Shown here piece by piece: positions 54,162 to 64,000 of a DNA stretch of 64,000 nt. The stretch is from Actinostola sp. cb2023 (Eukaryota; Cnidaria; Anthozoa; Actiniaria; Actinostolidae): assembly GCA_033675265.1 (NCBI GenBank), contig JAUJYZ010000135.1, forward strand, positions 1 through 64,000, read 5' to 3'. Every line of letters starts with the position of its first letter. The first letter of the stretch is position 1. The translations under genes and the position numbers were made by a program. Under the pieces are notes generated by a model. It saw nothing but the letters and a program-made list of their open reading frames with translations. It ran no database searches and was not told the DNA's origin.

Positions 54162-55611
54162 TTAAGCATCCAATATATAAGAACCAGTTCAGCCTGACAA
54201 ATGAAGCAGGTTCTTATGTGAAAAATGACTAAAGCTCAGAACACACAGGTGCTGAATATGCAGAAATATTATATTTACTATACAGTTGGGTTGTTAATGT
54301 TTAGTGTGAATATTAGACCTTTCAGGGTCAATAGTTCACTAATTAAAACAAATTATAAGGAAATACACCATATCAGGAACCATAATTTTTTTTTTTTTGC
54401 CCTGTAAATAAGAACCTGGTGGCAAAAAATCACAAAAATGGAATTCGCTCTAACTTTGCATATGGGTAGCCCTTGGTCTGAATATAAACGCTGTGTAGTT
54501 TGTTTGGGAAAATATTTATTTGTTTTGGAGAAAATCGAAAAAAACTATTTTGGCTTCAGACACCATGCATGTAATGACTGTCGGCGGAGTGAAAATGCAT
54601 CAAATTCATTCCATTCGTATATCAAAACTAAAAACAACAGAAATATTTCAACAACATCGCTGTATTGTATATCTCTTCCTTGGTCTCTAGGCTTAATATC
54701 ATAAACATTGAGCGAGTTTAAGAAGTCCAATAAATTCCAAATCAAAGTGCACTATTTGGAAAATCCAACCGGTGGGTCAAAAAGAATAGTTTTTTAGTCA
54801 TGTGCCAGTGATCCAAATTTTATAATATTGCAGCTACGTACTAAGAAGATGATATAGTTTTGGAATCTTGAAAGTTTTATTTGGGCAATTGATGTTTTGC
54901 TTCTGAGAAAACTCTTTTATTCACCACTCGAAAAACATCAAAAACGATGATTGCGTGACCGCGTGACAATTGGTAAAATATCCGTACAATGTTTTCTGTT
55001 AACTTCAGAGCCGTGTATAACTGTTAAACAACATACATTTTCTCGTTTCTATGCTTGCAATGCATCGGGATATCTTTGCATGACATATTATGCTGTTATG
55101 TTTGCGTTGAATATTTGACATTTGGATTCTGAAATACGGTTGAATTATCCAGCCGTCAAAACTGTTCATAACTTGAATATTCCTTTACATTCTTGTTCCT
55201 CTACTGTTGTCCTGGCGTAGTCAATCGAATAAAACCGAACAAAAAATAAATCGAATCCAATGGAACCCAATCGTTCGATTGTTTTGCGATTGATTCGGCT
55301 ATCGAACAGAATCTAACGCCATCCTCGGAAACCCAGGGGCTGCAGGGGGGGGGAGGGGGGGAGGGGAGGGGAAAAGGTTGAATCGAACCGGATCTTTTGG
55401 GAGAATGCGATTACCGAACACAAGATCGAACCATTCGAACTCACAATCATTTCGATTAGTTAGATTTTGTTCGGTGAAAATAAAACGCTATAAAAATAAA
55501 ATATTGATGAGCAGCACTGCAGTCCTAATAAAATCGGAAGATTTCTGCCATCTAATAGCCATGTAAGCCAAAGCTAAAGAACGCAATGTAAAAAGACTAA
55601 AAATCCTGGTA

Positions 55612-56690
<1,079 letters not shown>

Positions 56691-56740
56691 AAAGATGTGT
56701 ATGTGTGTACGCATGCAATAAATTTAATTTAAACACATTT

Positions 56741-57479
56741 CCATATATAAAGTGGTTGGGATGTTCGTCGTACCTCACCTTATTATCAATTATCAATTAC
56801 GGCGAAAATTAACGAAGCGAAATTTTATGTCACGCAGTGATATCTTGAATTGAATTGTTACATCATTTACCCAATTCAAAACAATATGTTTGTATACTGC
56901 ACCGGATCATAATTTCAAAAAACGTGAAATTAAGTTCCCTTATACACATATTTTCTGCAAAATCGCGAAATTAAAGCCTCGTGAAATATGCCTCTGACAT
57001 GTTCGCGAAATTAAGGACGCGCGAAAATAAGTGACACTAAGGTACCTTTTAGGGGTCCAGATCCGCGATTTGGTACCTCTTAGGGTGTCACAAATCTAAA
57101 AGGACCACAAAAGACTAAGCCGGTGCCTTTTAGGGAGATATATTTAAAACGTTAACTATATTTCAAAGATCGCAACGTTTCCGATTAATACTGATGAAGG
57201 CCATTGATTAATGGCCGAAACGTCTATATAAAAAAACAGAAGTCAGAGACAAACACTGTATAATCAATAATGTACCTTTTAGGGTGTTTGTCAGTAAATT
57301 TGATACCCGAGACAAGATAATGACAACCGGAATGACAGTTATAGCTTTTGTCACTTTAGAGTTGGTACCTTTTAGGGGTAAAAATTATTTGTTGCCACAC
57401 CCACCTGGACAAGACTCGGATACCTTTTAGGGGTAAATTTCAAAAATTCCCACAAGCATCCCAACCACTTTATATATGG
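56741..57479. mobile_element. TIR element with GGTACCTTTTAGGG repeats
   Basis: CCATATATAAAGTGGTTGGG and complement ends (arms about 23 bp). The word (G)GTACCTTTTAGGG occurs about six times at 57041, 57072, 57122, 57271, 57364 and 57419. A hammerhead-like hairpin is inside at 57191. Confidence 0.75.
57191..57223 (+). ncRNA. Hammerhead-like motif, copy 1
   Basis: CTGATGA, then a 7-bp hairpin GGCCATT/AATGGCC with loop GATT, then GAAAC and GTC: the conserved core plus stem II of a hammerhead ribozyme. Helices I and III are not convincingly defined. Downstream word AAGTCAGAGACAAA is shared with copy 2. Confidence 0.55.
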
Positions 57480-58954
57480 GAGTCCCACCGAGACGTTTGC
57501 CGGTCTTTAGCAGGTCATCAGTCAACATAAAACGCGTTAAAATTGTGTAAAAGAAGACAATGTGTATTTTGTCCTTTGTCCTAAACAGGGTCCTAAAATA
57601 GAGGGTGTTGTCCTAGACAGGGTAGGTATTTTAGATTTTTTTGTCCTAAACAGGGTCAGGGTTTCAAACCCTCAGCGGCACTCCTATACCCAAACATGGG
57701 TCAAGTACCCCCAGGGTGTATATACTGTATATTTCAATCAATCGCTAGACATCCCGACCCCCACCCCCTTTTTAATTGGCCAACATGCTGTTCAAGGTAT
57801 ATTATGCAAATTATATTCACAGTGACCCGAGAACGTGTTTAGAAGATATTTCCAGAAATCTTGCTAACCTATTTCGCTTAACAACAGTAGAGGAACAAGA
57901 ATGTAAAGGAATATTCAAGTTATGAACAGTTTTGACGGCTGGATAATTCAACCGTATTTCAGAATCCAAATGTCAAATATTCAACGCAAACATAACAGCA
58001 TAATATGTCATGCAAAGATATCCCGATGCATTGCAAGCATAGAAACGAGAAAATGTATGTTGTTTAACAGTTATACACGGCTCTGAAGTTAACAGAAACA
58101 TTGTACGGATATTTTACCAATTGTCACGCGGTCACGCAATCATCGTTTTTGATGTTTTTCGAGTGGTGAATAAAAGAGTTTTCTCAGAAGCAAAACATCA
58201 ATTGCCCAAATAAAACTTTCAAGATTCCAAAACTATATCATCTTCTTAGTACGTAGCTGCAATATTATAAAATTTGGATCACTGGCACATGACTAAAAAA
58301 CTATTCTTTTTGACCCACCGGTTGGATTTTCCAAATAGTGCACTTTGATTTGGAATTTATTGGACTTCTTAAACTCGCTCAATGTTTATGATATTAAGCC
58401 TAGAGATCAAGGAAGAGTTGTACAATACAGCGATGGTGTTGAAATATTTCTGTTGTTTTTAGTTTTGATATACGAATGGAATGAATTTGATGCATTTTCA
58501 CTCCGCCGACAGTCATTACATGCATGGTGTCTGAAGCCAAAATAGTTTTTTTCGATTTTCTCCAAAACAAATAAATATTTTCCCAAACAAACTACACAGC
58601 GTTTATATTCAGACCAAGGGCTACCCATATGCAAAGTTAGAGCGAATTCCATTTTTTGATTTTTGCCACCATATTGGGTTTTTGTTTGATAATTGTACGG
58701 CCTTACACTTAAGAACCTATTCAGCCTGATTTCTCACTAGACACCCAATATATAAGAACCATTTCAGCCTGACTTGGAAAAATAGGGGTTCTTTTATGCG
58801 GGTTTTTACTGTACCGCATCTCAAAATAAAAAATACCGTAATATCGCACAAAAACATCGACGGATACCGCAACTGACCGCGAGCCCCCATGTCCCACTCA
58901 GTCACCCTTCAAAATATGTACTTCACATTTGAATGCCACATATTTGCTTACCCA

Positions 58955-59249
58955 TGGGCTCCAGTATTTCAGGCATCCTGGCTATCCTGGACAAGCTCGA
59001 AAACTGATCGACCTCAATTCATACCGATTCACATCCAACCATACAAAAGATACGTAGACGATATCTATTTCCAAACCAGCAATGAAGAACTCGCAGATGA
59101 ATTCCACCATGCCATGAACGACATACACCCTCGACTCAAATTCGAGATTGAAAGACCTACCAGGACATCTGAAGGCTCTTCCCTCTCGCTGCCAGTTGAC
59201 TCTGCTCCTTTGAGTTCTACAAGAAACCTGCCAAACTGACCTCTACTTC
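58955..59249 (+). pseudogene. Penelope-like element RT relic, 5' part
   Basis: Decayed frames show MGSSISGILAILDKLEN (the conserved segment before the catalytic loop), then RYVDDIYFQTSNEEL with YVDD at 59051-59062, and IHPRLKFEIE. Stops and frame changes are present. The frame is interrupted by the element at 59257 and resumes at 61204. Confidence 0.8.
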
Positions 59250-59256
59250 TATTCGT

Positions 59257-61196
59257 CAGGAGCCCATAAGTAGGAGCGTCCATACGGTATTGGGTAGTGT
59301 CACAGCGTTTTCACAAGTGTGGTTATTTTTAGAACAGTTTTCCCGCGAATTTTGACCAATCAGAGAACGTTTCAGGTATGACGTTTTTTATGAATTTTGA
59401 TGAGATGGCAGGTAAAATAAAGATGGCATCCGATAGCGACAAAGAGATTCTTCAAGTTCAAGTGAACTAAACTACGAATCGTCTAGTGATAGTGAGAGCA
59501 GTATTGAGTCATTCGGTACATCAGAATCAATTGAAAGTGATAGTGGTGACGATTGTGCTTCTAAAGGCATCCCAAAGCAAGTGGTTCGAAGAACTCGAAC
59601 ACGACGTGACCGACGGAGAAGCTGTTGTACAAAGTTGTAGCGTATGGATGCAAATTTAAGCCGAAGACTTTCAAAGACATATTTTCGTCTAAACGGCTAT
59701 TTCGTCAGAAAGTGAATTCAATTTATTCTTGGATGTGGTTTAGTGGTATCTTGTAATTATCGTTGTGGAGTTTGAAGACTGACAAGGCCGTATTCAAAAA
59801 CAAATTCGCTGAAACTGCATGATGAGCGACAGGACGAGTCACGAGTGAATCAAATTACAAATAAGATTGGTGAAAGTAAGCGTGTTTGTTGTGTCTTTTC
59901 TGTTACCTAAAATGACTTAAAAATGGATTGTGAATATTTTTTGTGACTCTGATGACTCTGATTTGAAATATATTAATAAAAACACGCTTCATTCAAGTTT
60001 TGATGTTTAATATACACACGCTTCACTGTCAATAAAAGTTGAGCAAAAATGACTCAAAATTACTTTGTTTTTAAACATTCAGTGACCTTCTTACTGCGGT
60101 ACTCAGTATTATGCGAACTCAGACATTCAAACAGTCGGTTGGACTTGTCAATTACTCTAGTAATCAAATTCAAAACTCAAACGAATTCAAAACTAAATAC
60201 ATATTCTTCGACTCCAAACGGATCCATAATTTAGCTCAAAATCATATTTGGTTTCCATTTGGTCAGTGGGTCTTCTGACTTTTATTGAGAATCGCAGTAA
60301 GAGGTTTTTGACTGGTTGAAGTAAGCCGTGCTTTGAACCATCGGCATCAACATGACCATGTGCTCGCGAAGAACTATCGCTTTCAATGCACCTTACCATG
60401 TTCGAGGATCCAGCGGTTTTTGTCCGCGCTCCGAAGTCACCGGCCGAAACAACCCGCTGGATAAATTACCTACTAGTACGAGTTCTGGGGCGTGATACGC
60501 TCTCAAACGGATTTAGTATAGCTCGCATTTCAGACCCTAAAGAAATGTCAAAAATGAAGTGACAACTGAAGTCCAGATTGTTCATAATGATATATACGCT
60601 GAAAACTCCGTATTCCGTACTCGTGGTGGGTGTATTCTTTCAGTTGGCGGTACTTGTAGCTTCAAATCGTTTCTGGCCTCCCAATTCAAACAACACATTT
60701 ACCAGCGCTAAGGATCGGATATCACAAGCAAAAATATCAAGCTTTTGCCGTGAAGTTAACATGAACTGATATTTCTGATCAGAAAACACGCGTTCACATT
60801 ATCTATCCACGAAACTCTGCCACGAAACCGCCTGGCCATCACTTCAATTCAAATCCTGTAAGTTCACTTCGTTCGGGAAACGCAGTCTAGAATTTTAGGT
60901 CAAGGTTCAAAGTAGCGGCCTATGGAATCCCGGGAAGTTGTTGGTATGATAAAATTAGGAATCAGACACAAAGAAAACTGGATAATTCTGACTTTTATTT
61001 GTACATTTATTCGGGTCTGTCCGCCATTTTATTTTTGTAGTGAAACCGGAAATGAAACCGTTATACCGGAAACGTTCTCTGATTGGTCAAATGACCTTCT
61101 GTCGCGGAAAAACTGTTCTAAAAATAACCACACTTGTGAAAACGCTGTGACATAGACCCAACATGGAGCATGGACGCTCCTACTTATGGGCTCCTG
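59257..61196. mobile_element. 1.9-kb element, CAGGAGCCC ends, 7-bp duplication
   Basis: TIRs of about 100 bp begin CAGGAGCCCATAAGTAGGAG; TATTCGT flanks both (59250-59256, 61197-61203). A decayed acidic Ser-rich frame at 59448-59640 (ESSSDSESSIESFG, then a basic RRTRTRRDRRR patch) may be the first part of a lost transposase. A Mutator-like fragment is nested at 60397-60750. Confidence 0.88.
60397..60750. mobile_element. Truncated copy of the Mutator-like element
   Basis: Matches 10289-10640 from CATG(T/C)TCGAGGATCCAGCGG through ATCGGATATCAC with few differences; the right TIR is absent. Confidence 0.85.
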
Positions 61197-61203
61197 TATT
61201 CGT

Positions 61204-61335
61204 CCATTACAAATCCGCTCTACCCACCAATGGCAAAAAGCATATCATCCGGCGAAACGAGAGAAAACGAATCCAACAACGGTGCTCTACACCCAAATGA
61301 CGCGATCTACAGCAAGGCGTTCAATACACAAGCAT
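61204..61335 (+). pseudogene. Penelope-like element RT relic, 3' part
   Basis: Continuation of 58955-59249 after the inserted element: HYKSALPTNGKKHIIRRNE is the conserved segment following the RT palm. It runs into the palindrome at 61335. Confidence 0.7.
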
Positions 61336-61497
61336 CAAGAGTTCCAGACTTCCGGTACGCGCGCAATGCATTGTGAGATTATTACAAAGGAACTGTGAGC
61401 ACCAATTCTAGACACAGGGAGCCCAAGCTATGTTTTTTTCCTTTGTAATAATCTCACAATGCATTGCGCGCGTACCGGAAGTCTGGAACTCTTCATG
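61335..61497. mobile_element. Palindromic element with 57-bp perfect arms
   Basis: TTCCAGACTTCCGGTACGCG and following bases to ACAAAGGA are repeated inverted at 61440-61496. The spacer holds ACACAGGGAGCCCAAGC, and GGGCTACCTGTGTG follows at 61526, the CACAGG-type termini. Confidence 0.82.
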
Positions 61498-61499
61498 CT

Positions 61500-62745
61500 T
61501 GTATACAGATTACTACCGGTTGTGGGCTACCTGTGTGTCGTGACAGGCCGTGACAGGACCCTCTGACAGCTGCGTATAAGAAGAAACGGAGATCATCAAG
61601 TCGATCTCTTTTACTGGACGATCGCCTGGACTTGACACAGGTAAAGTGAGTCTGATTGCACGTATGAATAGAACATACGATTTCTTGAACTGAACTGTAC
61701 TAGTCGTATATTAGCATCGATTTAAGTGAAATATCGTATGTGCAAGTTGGGAAGTATAATATGACATCCGGGCTATATGCGAGGGAAACGATTGCGAACG
61801 TCTTCGTAAATTGCACACTTTTAATACCTATTTCCCGCTATTTAGAAGCTTTGTGATAATTTTCTCTCGTCTTTAGACGTTGCCGTGAATTCTACAAATC
61901 AATAACAAAACTCGGAACCTGAATTTCGGCCGCCTTTTCGCTCTGAATGTTTTGCATTTGTGTCGTTGTTCGCTGCATGATGATTTGCAATTGTTTTGAA
62001 TTTGATTACAAGCAATTATGCATTTAATTCAGGCTTGTTGGCGAGATGATTTTGTCAGAGATCTCGAATTCTGTGTCTATTCTTGTGGTGTTGTGTAATC
62101 GACTAATCGTACGTGCAATGGTGTTTTTTGATATTGTGAAATTACGACCTCTATTATTGATTTCTCTATGTTGACTATAAAAATGTGATGTATAATCATT
62201 GCAACACCACTGTGCAACGATCACATTACTGAATGGCATTGAATACAAAGTGCAAAGTATAGATAATCGTAGATGAAAGCACTTGAAATGCCCACTGTAC
62301 AAAGTATGCGCTATTGAAACATTTGTACGAGTCAGGTGACCGATATTTCGCCATATATTTAGTCACGCATGCAACACGAGTATAGAAGTTTATACATTGT
62401 GTACACTCTGAATTTTAATTTAGGATTGCAATGAATTGGCGAAACTTTGCCTAAATCTTCAACCAGCCAGTTATCTTTGTTATTAAATACAGTAATTGAT
62501 CAAGGCAGTTATGCTATAGCATATCAAACAATGACTGTTGTTGGTGGGACCGGACCTCGTATGCAAATTTTAAAACTGATATAGACAATCATACATTTGA
62601 ACATACAATCGTTGCCAAAAATATTGTATAAGAGTGTGTAAGAATGTATCAATCTTGCCAACTCATTGTACGTGCAACCGCCTTAAAACGAATCAAACTT
62701 CTGAAGTGTTTCGTGTCCCAACCTATACTTCCTGGTGTTCTATTG
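61500..62745. other. Possible 5' region of an unseen plus-strand gene
   Basis: TGCGTATAAGAAG near 61572 could be a TATA word and GACACAGGTAAAGTGAG near 61636 is a good splice donor, as for a noncoding first exon. No coding exon was found before the window end, so this is only a suggestion. Confidence 0.25.
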
Positions 62746-62950
62746 TTTCAGCCTCGCCTTCTCTTGCATTTGCTGTCTCAGCGATGACAGATGATGATTA
62801 GATTTCAGTCACGTAGATTTCAATTTGATAAATACCCTTCATATTTCTTGTTTCAGCCTCGCCTTCTCTTGCATTTGCTGTCTCAGCGATGACAGATGTA
62901 GATTACGAATAGATTAGCCAGTCACGTAGATTTCAATTTGATAAATATCT
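62746..62950 (+). repeat. Tandem duplication, exon-like
   Basis: Two copies share TTTCAGCCTCGCCTTCTCTT through CAGCGATGACAGATG and TCACGTAGATTTCAATTTGA, about 107 bp apart. Each begins after TTGTTTCAG, an acceptor-like sequence. Confidence 0.75.
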
Positions 62951-63204
62951 AGTTTTTGAGAGTGAGATTCTAGTAGGTAGTTTTAAAGAGGTCTCCTTTC
63001 ATATTTATTTTACTGTCCAATATGTACGAATGAATAGAGAAAGTCCTTGAGACAGTATATTCAAGGGTATTTGTTTATTTTCAGGGTATATATATTAAGC
63101 AAAAGACACAGTATTTTGGGACTTGTTTCTTTTTAATACCCATAAATATTTTCGTAGTCTTTTTTCTCTTGAAATATATCCGCGCGCAGTTTCTTACTAT
63201 CCAA

Positions 63205-63238
63205 CTGATGAAGACTGTTGATTTACAGTCGAAACGTC
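63205..63238 (+). ncRNA. Hammerhead-like motif, copy 2
   Basis: CTGATGA, hairpin GACTGT/ACAGTC with loop TGATTT, GAAAC and GTC. Stem II sequence differs from copy 1 but pairing is kept. Followed by AAGTCAGAGACAAA as in copy 1. Confidence 0.55.
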
Positions 63239-63535
63239 TGAATAAAAAAGCTAAAGTCAGAGACAAAAACATATCTTTAATTTAACATTTTCGTAGTCTG
63301 TTTTGGCCTTTTTTGGGGAGGGGTTGGGAAAGGAGGGAGGAGGGAGAGGGGAGGGAGGAGGGGTGAGGGGAGGAGTTAATTATGGTACATCTGCAAGGGC
63401 TGCAAATGAACTTTCTGTAGATTTCGTAACACATCCAGCGAGGTGAAAGCTTTACTGATTGGGTTATCTCTGCTAAAAGCGGCTTCGATATAAAAACTAA
63501 CATAAAATAACTCTTTTACCTCACTCCAGATGTAG

Positions 63536-63691
63536 CAGGGGCGTAGGCAGGGGGTCCCAGGGTGCCTGCGCCCCCCTTCCTCTGGGTCTACTCTTTAAAT
63601 TTATATGCTTGAGGAGGGGAGGGGGGATTTGGTGGTGAACGATATGGAGTGTGCCCCCCCCCCCCAATCGAAAATCCTGGCTACGCCCCTG
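63536..63691. mobile_element. hAT-like MITE, CAGGGGCGTAG ends
   Basis: CAGGGGCGTAGGCAGG and CCTGGCTACGCCCCTG frame 156 bp with G and C runs, a very common animal MITE terminus. The target duplication is unclear. Confidence 0.75.
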
Positions 63692-64000
63692 TGTGTGTTT
63701 GCAAAGTGTGGGAGGCAGAGTTATGTATCTCGCTCATTCTCACTGCACCCCTACGTTAACACGTCTCCTGGATTGTCAGTTCTCTTCCTTGCTTTGCGGG
63801 TTTCTTCGTTCAGTGAATAATGATTTGTAGTTCTTTTTGGGGGGATCTACATGTATAGCAGGTCTGCACTAAGCATTTATAATAAAGTCTGACAAACTCG
63901 ATAAGTTTATATATGATGTCGGCTAAACTGAAAGTCCATCTTGTAGCCGGCTACGCGGCCATGAAGTTAAAGTACTAGGGAGGGATGGTAATGGTGACTG
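63692..64000. other. Gene-free end of window
   Basis: No recognised gene; GGCTACGCGGCC near 63952 and a CCATCTTG word near 63937 only. Confidence 0.35.

Noticed and set aside
57041..57434. CCTTTTAGG words as SRF CArG boxes
   Set aside because: The A/T core is five bases, not the six required, and the context is a transposon.

Overview
This is animal nuclear DNA and probably cnidarian, most likely a sea anemone or coral. Evidence: intron-rich conserved animal genes (TTLL12, EAPP, neudesin), an intronless rhodopsin-class receptor of the type expanded in anthozoans, a eukaryotic initiator tRNA, and dense AT-rich noncoding sequence packed with short inverted-repeat transposons. The species is not identifiable by reading alone.

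Layout. 0-5.9 kb: repeats, a 3.5-4.6 kb terminal-inverted-repeat (TIR) element and a duplicated promoter-like block. 5.9-16.7 kb: two conserved genes head to head. TTLL12 runs leftward (first four coding exons, 5938-11579; its 3' exons are not seen) and EAPP runs rightward (five exons, 11857-16700), with 277 bp between start codons. The TTLL12 exons include two that encode a UBA-like helix bundle and a NudC-type CS domain spliced in frame, which vertebrate TTLL12 does not have as far as I know. 18.9-20.0 kb: a four-exon neudesin (NENF) gene on the minus strand with an initiator tRNA-Met gene in its last intron. 20-30 kb: transposon debris, a 1.5 kb element with inverted minisatellite ends, a 450 bp GAA tract and several hairpins. 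30.6-37.7 kb: a young Ty3/gypsy retrotransposon with 212 bp LTRs that read identical, gag, a MYND finger plus protease, reverse transcriptase/RNase H and integrase. 38-43.6 kb: a LINE relic and many MITEs. 46.3-47.5 kb: a single-exon class A GPCR with a missing DRY arginine. 47.9-61.5 kb: nested transposons, including elements with 7-bp and TTAA target duplications, a 5.8 kb foldback element and a Penelope-like reverse transcriptase relic. 61.5-64 kb: an exon-like tandem duplication and a hammerhead-like RNA motif; no complete gene seen.

The host genes fall into unrelated pathways (tubulin-ligase-like chaperone/fusion protein, E2F-associated nuclear protein, secreted/ER heme-binding protein, membrane receptor). 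Only TTLL12 and EAPP look physically coupled, by a probable shared bidirectional promoter. Exon coordinates were derived by eye from splice signals, reading phase and remembered family sequences; no alignment was run.
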